A stretch of 64,000 nucleotides of DNA, taken from the NCBI GenBank assembly GCA_018388625.1, contig CP074402.1, positions 186,001 through 250,000 of the forward strand, given 5' to 3'. The DNA is from Nocardiopsis eucommiae (GTDB lineage Bacteria > Actinomycetota > Actinomycetes > Streptosporangiales > Streptosporangiaceae). How positions within the stretch are numbered: the first letter of the stretch is position 1; the number at the start of each line of letters is the position of its first letter. Under the pieces are notes generated by a model. That model searched no databases, was not told where the DNA came from, and was given only the letters and a program-made list of their open reading frames with translations. Of this stretch, positions 21,421 to 30,369 are shown piece after piece. A program made the translations under genes and the position numbers.

Positions 21421-21947
21421 TCAGTCTGCGGGCGTGCCCGCGTTGCCGAGCATCAGCAGCGGCTGGGCGTCGGGGTCGGCGCCGGTGGAGTTCGCGACCA
21501 GGGTCGTGTCGTCGGAGAGCACGGTGTCCACGAGGTCGACGTCGTCCTCGGACTCGACGCCCTGCGGGAGCTCCTGGCGCCAGCCGTTGGCGAGCAGGTG
21601 CTCGTACACCGCACGGACCGCCTCCTGGGACTCGCCGTCGAACTCCTCGCCCTCCTCACCCGCGATCACGATGAGGCGGAAGCACTGCCCCTGGGAGCAG
21701 TGGGCCTCGTCCTGGTCGACGTAGGTGAACCCGGACGGCGGGCTGCCCAGCGCACCGACCTCCGGCGGGGAGAGCCCTGCTCGCCCTGCTGCCCGGGGGC
21801 CTGCTGCTCCTGGCCGGCACCCGGGGAGACCACCGGGGGCGAGTTGAACGACTGGAAGAGGCCGATGGCCCCGGAGACCACGAGGCCGACCACGACCAGC
21901 CCCACGAGTACGTACAGCAGTCTCCGGGAGCGCAGCAGCGCCATCAT
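21421..21947 (-). CDS. single-TM anchored protein of unknown function (one frameshift)
   Basis: A short basic start (M-M-A-L-L-R-S-R-R-L-L) leads into one membrane helix (about residues 9-30), a Pro/Gln-rich linker, and an outside domain of about 110 residues with two cysteines (A-H-C-S-Q-G-Q-C-F-R-L-I-V-I-A). The protein changes frame near 21775-21777, where a base appears to be missing between G-E-Q-G and L-S-P-P-E-V; restored length is 175 residues. It sits between purQ and purL on the same strand, so it is probably co-transcribed with them, but nothing in it suggests a purine role. No family is recognised. Confidence 0.65.
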
Positions 21948-21992
21948 CGCGAGGATCGTCTCCCTGTCGGGGTGCGTCGGTTCGGTGGTGGG

Positions 21993-22682
21993 TCAGGCCT
22001 GGGCCGGGGCGGCCAGGTGGCCGAGGATCGAGGTGAAGAAGCCCAGCCCCTCGGTGGAGGGTCCGGTCAGCGCCTCGACCGCGTGCTCGGGGTGCGGCAT
22101 CAGCCCGACCACGTTGCCGTGTGCGTTGGTGACGCCCGCGATGTCGCGCCGCGAACCGTTGGGGTTGCCCCCGACGTAGCGGGCGACGACCCGGCCCTCG
22201 GACTCCAGCTGGTCCAGGGTCTCCTCGTCGGCGACGTAGCTTCCCTCGCCGCTCTTGAGGACGACGAGGATCTCCTGGCCCTCGTCGTAGCCGTTGGTCC
22301 ACGCGGTCCGGGTGTTCTCCATCCGCAGGACCTGGTCGCGGTTGACGAACCGCAGCGAGGAGTTGCGGGTGAGGGCACCGGGGAGCAGGTGGCTCTCGCA
22401 GAGGATCTGGAAGCCGTTGCAGATGCCCAGGACCGGCAGGGCGCCCGAACGCGCCGCCGGGACCAGCTCGGACATCAGCGGGGCGAACCGGGCGATGGCG
22501 CCGCAGCGGAGGTAGTCCCCGTAGGAGAAGCCGCCGGGCAGGACCACCGCGTCGACCCCCTTGAGGTCGGGGTCCGCGTGCCAGAGCGCGACGGGTTCGG
22601 CACCCGCCAGGGAGACCGCGCGAGCGGCGTCCTTGTCGTCAAGGGAGCCTGGGAAGGTGACGACGCCCACACGGGCTGTCAT
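21993..22682 (-). CDS. purQ: phosphoribosylformylglycinamidine synthase subunit PurQ
   Basis: A 229-residue class I glutamine amidotransferase that feeds ammonia to PurL. It starts [16 protein letters not shown], has the oxyanion motif [15 protein letters not shown], the nucleophile cysteine in V-L-G-I-C-N-G-F-Q, and the catalytic histidine and glutamate in [15 protein letters not shown] eight bases before the ATG at 22682 sets the start; the longer reading from 22820 adds only low-complexity residues. The complex with PurL and PurS acts in the cytoplasm. Confidence 0.96.
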   Translation of the reverse strand: MTARVGVVTFPGSLDDKDAARAVSLAGAEPVALWHADPDLKGVDAVVLPGGFSYGDYLRCGAIARFAPLMSELVPAARSGALPVLGICNGFQILCESHLLPGALTRNSSLRFVNRDQVLRMENTRTAWTNGYDEGQEILVVLKSGEGSYVADEETLDQLESEGRVVARYVGGNPNGSRRDIAGVTNAHGNVVGLMPHPEHAVEALTGPSTEGLGFFTSILGHLAAPAQA

Positions 22683-22937
22683 GAGCACACTCCGAGTTTG
22701 TTTGTTCGACGGGGAGGAGTCGGCGGCTGGCCCGTCGCCGGGACGGCGGAAGACAGCCTGGCGACGCGAGCGCGGAGGATTCCACGGAACACGCCCCACA
22801 TCCGCAGCGTACCCGCTCACCTGTGCTCGGGTACGACCCTCACCCCCTTCGAGGGGGTTCGTCCTGTGTGATCCTCCCAGGGAAGGCCCGTCTGGAGGGG
22901 GTGCGGGTGTGCGACTCGACAGTCCGCGAGGCGTACG

Positions 22938-23501
22938 TCACTGGGCGGGGGTGACCCCGCGCACGCCGCGTCCCGCGCGGACGGCGCGCGGGGACGGGCG
23001 GGGACCCGGGTCCGGGGTCGGTCTACAGGAGCGCGAAGCGCGTCGAGGGCTGGCCCCGTTCCGAGGCCCCCGATGGGCGGGGTCGCAGGTGGTGACGCGT
23101 TTGCGCAGGATGACAGTGGTGTGGGGTTCGGGACGCAGGTCGACCTCGTCCATGAGGTACCGCATCAGTGAGATGCCCCTGCCCGATTCCGATGTCAGGC
23201 CCGGGAGGGGCGTGTGTTCCGAGGCGAATCTCCGGACGAGCGCCCCGCTCTCAGGGGCCCTCCCGGGCTGGGAGATCTGGAGTTCGCACCAGTGGGTGGC
23301 GAGCTCCACGCTCACCTCGTAGTCGGGGGATGTCTCCCCGTGTTCGACGGCGTTGGAACAGGCCTCGGAGGCGGCCAGGAGTATGTCGTCGACACACCCG
23401 GCGCACAGGCCCGATCGGCGAAGCAGCGCGCCGAGGACGTCGCGTACGACGGCGACCGTGTACGCCTGCCTGGGGAGGGAGATCGAGAAAACGGTGTCCA
23501 T
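22938..23501 (-). CDS. RsbW/SpoIIAB-like ATP-binding regulatory protein
   Basis: A 187-residue HATPase_c_2 protein of the anti-sigma-factor type. The N box reads L-A-A-S-E-A-C-S-N-A-V-E-H-G and the G box S-G-R-G-I-S-L-M-R-Y-L-M-D. Actinomycetes have many such proteins; they bind sigma factors or anti-sigma antagonists and act as switch kinases, but partners cannot be predicted. The fold ends near residue 140 and a basic, low-complexity tail of about 45 residues follows. GAGAGG precedes the ATG. It is unusual to find this gene between purS and purQ; a hairpin at 23583-23610 may separate it from purS. Confidence 0.8.
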   Translation of the reverse strand: MDTVFSISLPRQAYTVAVVRDVLGALLRRSGLCAGCVDDILLAASEACSNAVEHGETSPDYEVSVELATHWCELQISQPGRAPESGALVRRFASEHTPLPGLTSESGRGISLMRYLMDEVDLRPEPHTTVILRKRVTTCDPAHRGPRNGASPRRASRSCRPTPDPGPRPSPRAVRAGRGVRGVTPAQ

Positions 23502-23582
23502 CCGTGTACCTCTCGTGCTCCGTGTCGGTTACCAGCTCGGCACGGTAGGAACCCTTCCCGAGGCCGCCGCGGGTAAAACGAA

Positions 23583-23610
23583 CAGCCGCGCCCTCGAAGG
23601 GACGCGGCTG
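23583..23610. terminator. hairpin between purS and the RsbW-like gene
   Basis: CAGCCGCGCCCT pairs with AGGGACGCGGCTG, 12 base pairs with one bulged A and a 3-base loop. It lies in the 223-bp gap between two minus-strand genes, so it may end or reduce transcription coming from purS. It could also be part of a leader of the downstream gene. Confidence 0.5.
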
Positions 23611-23724
23611 AACATCCGGGACACTTCCGACACTCGGGGGACCTGGGGACGCGGTTGGCGACGACCGTTTCCCAGCCGTGCGCCGCTCCCACCCCGTGGC
23701 CCCCGGTGCCCCTGGGAACCGGGA

Positions 23725-23967
23725 TCAGGCGGGGCGGACCTCGAAGTCCTCGATCACGGTGTTGGCGAGCAGGGTCTCGGCCAGACGGCGCACGTCGGCG
23801 AGCTTCGCCTCGTCCACCTCGCCCTCGACCTCGACCTCGAAGCGCTTGCCCTGGCGGACCTGTTCGATCCCCTCGAAACCGAGGCGGGGGCAGGCGCCGG
23901 CGATGGCCTGGCCCTGCGGGTCCAGGATCTCGGGCTTGAGCATGACGTCAACCACGACGCGGGCCAC
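23725..23967 (-). CDS. purS: phosphoribosylformylglycinamidine synthase subunit PurS
   Basis: An 80-residue protein beginning with GTG: A-R-V-V-V-D-V-M-L-K-P-E-I-L-D-P-Q-G-Q-A-I, the standard PurS opening. It continues with E-G-I-E-Q-V-R-Q-G-K-R-F-E-V and ends L-A-N-T-V-I-E-D-F-E-V. PurS joins PurQ to PurL in the FGAM synthase complex. TGGAGG four bases before the GTG supports this start. Its upstream region is shared with the divergent sigR gene. Confidence 0.95.
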   Translation of the reverse strand: MARVVVDVMLKPEILDPQGQAIAGACPRLGFEGIEQVRQGKRFEVEVEGEVDEAKLADVRRLAETLLANTVIEDFEVRPA

Positions 23968-24243
23968 AGGTCCTCCACAGGAAAAATGGGTATGCCACTG
24001 GTCCGCCGTTCTGTAGGGCGCCTCGTCCGGACGCGCCTGGCGGGCGACGCCAGCGTATGACACCCGGGGACGCGCACGCGTCCTGGCCAGGGGCCACACG
24101 GACCTTTGCCGGGTCCTTGCCGGGACAGGTGACGGATTCGACTCGTTCGTGACCCGTATCACCACAATTGCTGTCATCATTGGGAGCGTGTGGCGGCGTC
24201 TTACAGGGTGGAAGTGATCATTCGGTCGTCCCGAGGGGGAATC

Positions 24244-24879
24244 TTGACGACTCTCGAAAAGGATCAGATCTCCACGACCGGTGGGGCCCGTGACGAGGCG
24301 CAGACACTGGACTTCGCCACCGCGGTGACACCGTTCGCCGACCAGCTGTACCCGACGGCCCTGCGCATGACGCGCAATCCGGCCGACGCCGAGGACCTGG
24401 TCCAGGAGACGTTCGCCAAGGCCTTCGCGAATTTCCACCAGTTCCGTGCCGGAACCAACCTGCGGGCCTGGCTTTACCGGATCCTGACCAACACCTTTAT
24501 CAACAGCTATCGCAAGAAGCAGCGGGAACCGCGCCAGGAGACCACTGACGAGATCAAGGACTGGCAGCTGGCCGCCGCCGAGACGCACACCTCGTCGGGG
24601 ATGCGCTCGGCCGAGACCGAGGTCCTGGACCACCTGCCCGACTCCGACATCAAGCAGGCCCTGGCCCGCCTTCCCGAGGAGTTCCAGGAGGTCATCTACC
24701 TCGTGGACATCGAGGGGTACGCCTACAAGGAGGTCGCCGCGCGCATGGGCACGCCCCTGGGCACGGTGATGTCCCGCCTGCACCGGGCCCGGCGCCAGCT
24801 CCGCGAGATGCTCGCCGACTACGGGCGCGAGCGCGGAATGCGGGTCCCCGCCCAGGAAGCGCGGACCGCGTCCGAGTGA
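24244..24879 (+). CDS. sigR: SigR/SigH-type ECF RNA polymerase sigma factor
   Basis: A 211-residue ECF sigma factor. Region 2 reads [22 protein letters not shown] and [12 protein letters not shown]; region 4 has [13 protein letters not shown] and [17 protein letters not shown]. This is the thiol-oxidative-stress SigR group. A TTG at 24244 follows GAGGGG by five bases and gives the classic length; an in-frame GTG at 24190 would make an isoform longer by 18 residues, recalling the long and short SigR forms of Streptomyces. The redox anti-sigma gene rsrA, usually next, is not present in the following 270 bases, which hold only a small GC-rich hairpin near 24891. Confidence 0.9.
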   Translation: MTTLEKDQISTTGGARDEAQTLDFATAVTPFADQLYPTALRMTRNPADAEDLVQETFAKAFANFHQFRAGTNLRAWLYRILTNTFINSYRKKQREPRQETTDEIKDWQLAAAETHTSSGMRSAETEVLDHLPDSDIKQALARLPEEFQEVIYLVDIEGYAYKEVAARMGTPLGTVMSRLHRARRQLREMLADYGRERGMRVPAQEARTASE

Positions 24880-25150
24880 CCGTCCGCCTCCGGCCGCGCC
24901 CGTGGCCGGAAACCGGGGCCCGAAAAGGTCCGGAGGCCTGCGCCGCCGGGGCCGTGGGGCGCACCCGGTAACGGCTTTCGAGCACGCGCCGAGAAGTGCT
25001 CCCGGTGAATACGGAACAGACCTGGGCGAAGCGCGGAAACGGGTGGGACCGTCCGCCTTCGGCCACCCACCGGACTCCTGACGGAAAACGCACCGGCAGC
25101 GGCCCGGGGTCGACACCGGTGCATTCTCCGCGTTCGGGCCAGTGGACGGT

Positions 25151-26276
25151 TCAGGGGCCCCAGGGACCGTTCTCCGTCGCCCGCCCCGATTCCGGAACCC
25201 CCGCCGTTCCCGACGTCCCCGGAGCCGGTCCGCCCGCGACCGAGGGGTGAGGTGCCCGCTCCTCCGGGGTCAGCTCCGGCCCCGTCCGCCGGGTGCGGAA
25301 CCAGACCACGGCCGTGATCGCCACCAGCAGCACGCACGGCACCAGCATCACCGCCGACCCGGCTCCCGAGGAGCGGTCGAACCCCTCGGCGAAGTCGCTG
25401 CGCAGGACGGTCGACAGCAGGAAGGCGATCGTGTTGTTCACCGCGTGGATGACCACCGCGATCTCCAGACCCCCGTGCGCCACGTGACGAGGCTCAGGGC
25501 CACGCCCATCGTGAAGTAGTACAGGTTGAGCCAGGGGTCGAGCGCGAGGTGCGCCGTCATGAACAGCAGGCTCGACACCACGACGCCCAGCGCCAGCGCC
25601 GTGCGCGGCCCCCGGCCCCAGCTCGCGGCCACCCGGAAGGCCAGGCCACGGAACCCGTACTCCTCACCGGCCGACTGGATCGGCGCCAGCAGGAGCGTGA
25701 GGGCGAAGAGCGCGACGAGGTCCCGGAACGGGTAGTCCGCCTCGGGGGCGGCCGGTCCCATCACGGTGAGGACGGCCATGTAGACCGTCCAGAGCGGCAG
25801 GATCACCAGGAGCGCCCGTCCGAAGACCTCCATGCGGAAGGCCGACAGCACGGAGTGCAGTGAGGCGCCGCGCACGCCGTACAGCCACCGCTGGATCAGC
25901 ATGCTCCACGGGAGGAGCAGGGCGAGGCCGAGCAGGGTCGCGGCGTGGAGCACCGGCGTGTACTCGTCGCCGCCGGTCAGCAGGCTGTCCCGGCCGAGGA
26001 TCAGGTCGATGAGCATGCCGAGGATCGCGAACCCGAAACTGAGGACCACCATCCCGCCCATGAGGAGCGCGAGCGCGGCGATCCCGCGCCAGACCTGGCG
26101 CTTCTCCGTGGTCAGGACCCGGTGGTACTCCCGTCCCGGGGAACCGGACGGGGGCCGCGTCGCCGTCGTGGAGCCGGGCCCGGCGGCACGCCGTGGGGTG
26201 CGCCGGGCCCCTGGGGTGCGGCGGGGGCGGGTGCCGGAGCGGGGTGCGCCGGTGTGTGGTCGTCTTCGGGGTGCAT
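25151..26276 (-). CDS. CPBP-family intramembrane protease (two frameshifts)
   Basis: After repair a 375-residue protein: a Pro/Ala-rich cytoplasmic start (M-H-P-E-D-D-H-T-P-A-H), then about eight membrane helices. The CPBP (Abi) metal motifs are present: paired glutamates in S-A-G-E-E-Y-G-F-R-G, a histidine in M-T-A-H-L-A-L-D-P, and V-I-H-A-V-N-N. The family includes prenyl-protein and bacteriocin-self-immunity proteases of glutamate type; the substrate here is unknown. The frame breaks in the runs 25470-25474 and 26208-26211, each missing one base. A Pro/Gly-rich tail follows the last helix. It is divergent from the E1alpha gene. Confidence 0.82.
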
Positions 26277-26679
26277 GGTTCGAACCTAGGCCCGGCCGCC
26301 CCGCACACGGCAGTCTCCGGAATCACGCGTTTTCGCTGCGAATCACACGGCCGGTCGTATGACAGCTGTCATCCCGTGCGGCGGTGCCACGGCCCCTCGG
26401 ACCAGCGGCGTCCGTAGGGGCGCGGACACGTTGCCACAAAGTAGTTGGAAGACCTTGTAAAAGCTAGGAAGCCCTGGTAGTTGCGCTGTCGCCAGGGTTC
26501 GGGATCATGGGTCGGACAGGGGAAAAGGTGTCGCTGGGGGCTTGCGCTCTCCATAGTGAGTTCTGTCACGATATGGGGAGGGCTGTCCGCACCCACCCAA
26601 CACCCCGGGTGGACGGACCGTGATCCGGCCGATCAGCGTTCACCCACGCGAAGTCGGCCCCGAGAACCCGAGGAGCGAC
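26277..26679. other. 403-bp intergenic region, divergent promoters of the CPBP and 2-oxo-acid dehydrogenase genes
   Basis: No coding sequence is supported here. The region holds the 14-bp palindrome at 26359-26372 and a comparatively A/T-rich stretch at 26430-26475 that could contain a promoter. I could not place -35 and -10 boxes with any confidence. Confidence 0.6.
26359..26372. promoter_or_regulatory. perfect 14-bp palindrome, candidate operator
   Basis: ATGACAGCTGTCAT is an exact palindrome 83 bases upstream of the CPBP start (26276) and 308 bases upstream of the dehydrogenase E1alpha start (26680). The ATGACA/TGTCAT arms and the divergent context suit a dimeric regulator. The controlling protein is unknown. 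Confidence 0.45.
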
Positions 26680-27794
26680 GTGTCGCACATCGCCGCGCAC
26701 GAGGAACCGGAGCTCATTCAGCTCCTGACACCGGAAGGGGAGCTGACCGAGCACCCCGACTACCCCTGGACATCAGCGCGGAGGAGATCCGCGCGCTCTA
26801 CCGGGACCTGGTGCTGGTGCGCCGGGTCGACAGCGAGGCGATCACCCTCCAGCGCCAGGGCGAACTGGGCCTGTGGGTCTCGCTCCTGGGTCAGGAAGCC
26901 GCGCAGATCGGCTCCGGGCGCGCACTGCGCGACCGTGACATGGCCTTTCCCTCCTACCGCGAGCACGGCGTCGCCTGGTGCCGCGGTATCCAGCCCAAGG
27001 AACTGCTCAGCATGTTCCGCGGCGCGAGCAACGGTGGCTGGGACCCGCACGAGCACGGCTTCCACCTGTACACGATCGTCATCGGCAGCCAGGCGCTGCA
27101 CGCCACCGGCTACGCCATGGGCGTCCAGCGCGACGGCGCGGTCGGTGAGGACGGCACCGCCGTCATCTCCTACTTCGGCGACGGGGCCACGAGCCAGGGC
27201 GACACCAACGAGGCGTTCAACTTCGCCTCGGTGAACAACGCCCCCGTGGTCTTCTTCTGCCAGAACAACCAGTGGGCCATCTCCGAGCCGTTGGAGCGCC
27301 AGTCCCGCGTGCCGATCTACCGGCGCGCGGCCGGTTTCGGCTTCCCGGGCGTCCGTGTGGACGGCAACGACGTCCTCGCCTGCCTCGCGGTCACCCGCGC
27401 CGCCCTGGACAACGCGCGGACCGGCAACGGCCCCACGCTGGTCGAGGCGTTCACCTACCGGATGGGCGCCCACACCACCAACGACGACCCCACCCGCTAC
27501 CGGGACAAGGCCGAGCTCGACGAGTGGAAGGCCAAGGACCCGATCCTGCGCGTGCGCCGCTACCTGGAGGCCAACGGCCTCGCGGACGAGGCCTTCTTCA
27601 CCGCCGTGGACGAGGAGTCCGACAGGGTCGGTGAGACGGTGCGGACCCAGTGCCGCTCCATGCCCGACCCCGAGCCGCTGGACATCTTCCACGAGGTCTA
27701 CGCCGAACCCAACGTCCACATCGACCAGCAGCGGGCCGAGTTCGCCGACTACCTGTCCTCCTTCGAGGGTGCGGGCGCGGAAGGGGGCCGCTAG
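26680..27794 (+). CDS. 2-oxo-acid dehydrogenase (pyruvate or branched-chain) E1 alpha subunit (one frameshift)
   Basis: A 371-residue thiamine-diphosphate enzyme subunit. The cofactor motif reads G-D-G-A-T-S-Q-G-D-T-N-E-A-F-N-F-A-S-V and ends N-N-Q-W-A-I-S. A phosphorylation-loop-like T-Y-R-M-G-A-H-T-T-N-D-D-P-T-R-Y follows. The start is the GTG at 26680 with AGGAG four bases before it. One C is lost in the run 26763-26766, between E-H-P-D-Y-P and L-D-I-S-A-E-E-I. With the next two genes it forms the E1-E2 core that decarboxylates a 2-oxo acid and passes the acyl group to lipoate. Sequence alone does not separate pyruvate from branched-chain substrates. No E3 gene is nearby. Confidence 0.9.
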
Positions 27795-27797
27795 GCC

Positions 27798-28778
27798 ATG
27801 GGAACCAACCTCACTATCGGCAAGGCCATCAACGCCGGCCTGCGCGCCGCCATGGAGCACGACCCCAAGGTCCTGATGATGGGCGAGGACGTCGGCAGGC
27901 TCGGCGGCGTCTTCCGGGTCACCGACGGCCTGTACAAGGACTTCGGCGCCGACCGGGTCATCGACACCCCGTTGGCCGAGTCCGGCATCGTCGGTACCGC
28001 CATCGGTATGGCCATGCGCGGCTACCGCCCCGTCGTGGAGATCCAGTTCGACGGCTTCTTCTTCCCCGCCGCGAACCAGACCTTCACCCAGCTCGCCAAG
28101 ATGCGCCGCCGCTCGGCGGGCAAGCTCGCCATGCCCGTCGTCATGCGCATCCCGTACGGCGGCGGCATCGGCGCGGTGGAGCACCACAGCGAGTCCCCCG
28201 AGGCCTACTTCCAGCACACCGCGGGGCTGCGCGTGGTCACCGTCGCCAACCCGGAGGACGCCTACTGGATGATCCAGCAGGCCATCCGCTCCGACGACCC
28301 GGTCATCTTCCTGGAGCCCAAGCGGCGCTACTACGAGAAGACCGAGGTCGACACGGAGGCCTCCATCCACGAGGTCACCCCGCTGGGGTCGGCGCGCGTC
28401 GCGCGCCCCGGCACCGACTGCACGCTGCTGGCCTACGGGCCGATGGTCAAGACCGCCCTCCAGGCCGCCGAGGCCGACACCGACCACTCGATCGAGGTCA
28501 TCGACGTGCGCTCGCTGTCGCCGGTCGACTACCCGACCATCACCGCGTCGGTGAAGCGCACGGGGCGCCTGGTCGTGGCGCACGAGGCGACCCTCACCGG
28601 CGGCCCCGGCGCGGAGATCGCCGCCCGGGTCACGGAGGAGTGCTTCTACCACCTGGAGTCGCCGGTCATCCGCGTGGCCGCGTTCGACACCCCGTACCCG
28701 CAGTCCAGGCTGGAGGAGCACTACCTGCCGGACCTGGACCGGGTCCTGGACGGCGTTGACCGGGCGTTCGCGTACTAG
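27798..28778 (+). CDS. 2-oxo-acid dehydrogenase E1 beta subunit
   Basis: A 326-residue transketolase-type subunit, full length. It starts T-I-G-K-A-I-N-A-G-L-R-A-A-M and has M-M-G-E-D-V-G-R-L-G-G-V-F-R-V-T, A-E-S-G-I-V-G-T-A-I-G-M-A and F-D-G-F-F-F-P-A-A-N-Q near the thiamine site, I-P-Y-G-G-G-I-G-A-V-E-H-H-S-E-S in the middle, and R-L-V-V-A-H-E-A in the C-terminal domain. It pairs with the E1 alpha product in a heterotetramer. Only three bases separate it from the preceding stop, so the genes are co-translated. Confidence 0.95.
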   Translation: MGTNLTIGKAINAGLRAAMEHDPKVLMMGEDVGRLGGVFRVTDGLYKDFGADRVIDTPLAESGIVGTAIGMAMRGYRPVVEIQFDGFFFPAANQTFTQLAKMRRRSAGKLAMPVVMRIPYGGGIGAVEHHSESPEAYFQHTAGLRVVTVANPEDAYWMIQQAIRSDDPVIFLEPKRRYYEKTEVDTEASIHEVTPLGSARVARPGTDCTLLAYGPMVKTALQAAEADTDHSIEVIDVRSLSPVDYPTITASVKRTGRLVVAHEATLTGGPGAEIAARVTEECFYHLESPVIRVAAFDTPYPQSRLEEHYLPDLDRVLDGVDRAFAY

Positions 28779-28797
28779 ATCGGGGATACCGCAAGAC

Positions 28798-30192
28798 ATG
28801 GCGATTCAGAAGAGCACGCCCGCGGTCGACGGCGTGCACGCGTTCACACTGCCCGACGTCGGTGAGGGCCTGGTCGAGGCCGAGCTCCTCACCTGGTACG
28901 TCAAGCCGGGCGACACCGTGGCCGACGGTCAGATGATCTGTGAGATCGAGACCGCCAAGGCCGTCGTGGAGCTTCCCTGCCCGTTCTCCGGGACGGTCCG
29001 GGAGCTGCTGGCCGCCGAGGGCGAGACGGTGGAGGTCGGCTCGGTGATCATCACCGTGGACGACGGCACCGGCGGTTCCGGTGCCGCCGCCCCGGACACG
29101 TCCGGGGCGGCCCGGCCCGAGAAGGCCGGGGAGGCCGAGGAGGCCCGGGAGAAGCCCCTCGTGGGCTACGGGGAGAAGGCCGCCGCCACCCAGCGTCGCG
29201 CCCGCCGCCGCCCGAGCCCGTCCGGCCCGGTGTCCCCGCCCGTGCCCAGGCCCGCCGAGGCCGCACCCGCGGTCGAGGCCGTGCCCGCGCCGGGGCGGCC
29301 GCTGGCCAAGCCCCCGGTCCGCAAGCTGGCCAAGGACCTCGGGGTGGACCTCAGCACGGTCGCGCCCAGCGGCAAGGGCGGGATCGTGACCCGTGAGGAC
29401 GTCCACGCGGCCGTCGGGGGCGACTCCGCGCCCGCTCCGGTGGCCGCCGAGACGGTCACGGAGGCCGCGCCCGCGACGGACCGCACCGCGCGTGAGCGGC
29501 GCGTCCCGATCAAGGGCGTGCGCAAGCACACCGCCGCCGCCATGGTGAACAGCGCGTTCACGGCGCCGCACGTCACCGAGTTCCTCCAGGTGGACGTCAC
29601 GAGGACGATGAAGGCGGTGTCCCGGCTGCGCGAGCGCCGCGACTTCGCCGACGTCCGGGTGTCGCCGCTCCTGCTGGTGGCCAAGGCCCTGCTCATGGCG
29701 GTGCGCCGCCACCCGGAGGTCAACTCCTCGTGGGACGAGGAGGCCCAGGAGATCGTGGTCAAGGACTACGTGAACCTGGGGATCGCGGCCGCCACCGAGC
29801 GCGGTCTGGTGGTGCCCAACATCAAGGACGCCGACTCCCAGACCCTCCCGGAGCTGGCGGCGTCCCTGAAGGCGCTCACCGACACGGCGCGTTCGGGGAA
29901 GACCACCCCGGCCGACATGTCCGGCGGGACCATCACCATCACCAACGTCGGCGTGTTCGGTGTGGACGCCGGTACGCCGATCATCAACCCGGGTGAGGCC
30001 GCCATCCTCGCGTTCGGGCAGATCCGCGACATGCCGTGGGTCCACAAGGGCGAGCTGAGGATCCGGAAGGTGACGACCCTGTCGCTCTCCTTCGACCACC
30101 GTCTGGTCGACGGTGAACTGGGCTCCAAGGTGCTGCGCGACGTCGGCACCGCGCTGGAGGACCCGGAGCTGACCGCCCTGGCCTGGGGGTAG
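28798..30192 (+). CDS. 2-oxo-acid dehydrogenase E2, dihydrolipoamide acyltransferase
   Basis: A 464-residue protein with the full E2 order. The lipoyl domain covers residues 12-90, with the lipoylated lysine in E-I-E-T-A-K-A-V-V-E. An Ala/Pro-rich linker follows, then a peripheral-subunit-binding domain near 175-210 (P-V-R-K-L-A-K-D-L-G-V-D-L), another linker, and the catalytic domain with the active-site F-D-H-R-L-V-D-G near 425. The opening L-P-D-V-G-E-G-L-V-E-A-E is typical of branched-chain-type E2s as well as actinobacterial pyruvate complexes. ATG at 28798; a strong hairpin follows the stop. Confidence 0.95.
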   Translation: MAIQKSTPAVDGVHAFTLPDVGEGLVEAELLTWYVKPGDTVADGQMICEIETAKAVVELPCPFSGTVRELLAAEGETVEVGSVIITVDDGTGGSGAAAPDTSGAARPEKAGEAEEAREKPLVGYGEKAAATQRRARRRPSPSGPVSPPVPRPAEAAPAVEAVPAPGRPLAKPPVRKLAKDLGVDLSTVAPSGKGGIVTREDVHAAVGGDSAPAPVAAETVTEAAPATDRTARERRVPIKGVRKHTAAAMVNSAFTAPHVTEFLQVDVTRTMKAVSRLRERRDFADVRVSPLLLVAKALLMAVRRHPEVNSSWDEEAQEIVVKDYVNLGIAAATERGLVVPNIKDADSQTLPELAASLKALTDTARSGKTTPADMSGGTITITNVGVFGVDAGTPIINPGEAAILAFGQIRDMPWVHKGELRIRKVTTLSLSFDHRLVDGELGSKVLRDVGTALEDPELTALAWG

Positions 30193-30201
30193 TCGAAGTT
30201 C

Positions 30202-30245
30202 GAGGGGCCGGTACGGCCGGGGAGACCCCGGCCGCACCGGCCCTC
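30202..30245 (+). terminator. terminator of the dehydrogenase operon
   Basis: About 20 paired bases: the left arm begins GAGGGGCCGGT, the right arm ends ACCGGCCCTC, with one mismatch and one bulge and a 3-4 base loop. It starts ten bases after the E2 stop. This is the strongest hairpin of its kind in the window and may also serve the converging serine hydrolase gene. Confidence 0.75.
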
Positions 30246-30369
30246 ACGTGTGGACGGACCCGCCCCAAGGGGTGGGGGCGGGTCCTACTCAGAGGTGTTC
30301 CCGCAACGGGGGCGTGACCAACCCTTGACCCCCGCTTTTTCCGGAGCACATGGGGGCACGCGGCGTCGG

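Noticed and set aside
19129..22179. A plus-strand reading frame of more than 1000 codons opposite purL and purQ
   Set aside because: It is the mirror of well-conserved genes; high third-position GC removes stops on the opposite strand. Its residues are low-complexity Gly, Arg and His with no family motif.
24880..25150. A short rsrA gene after sigR
   Set aside because: All frames were checked by eye for a Cys/His zinc motif of the RsrA type; none was found.
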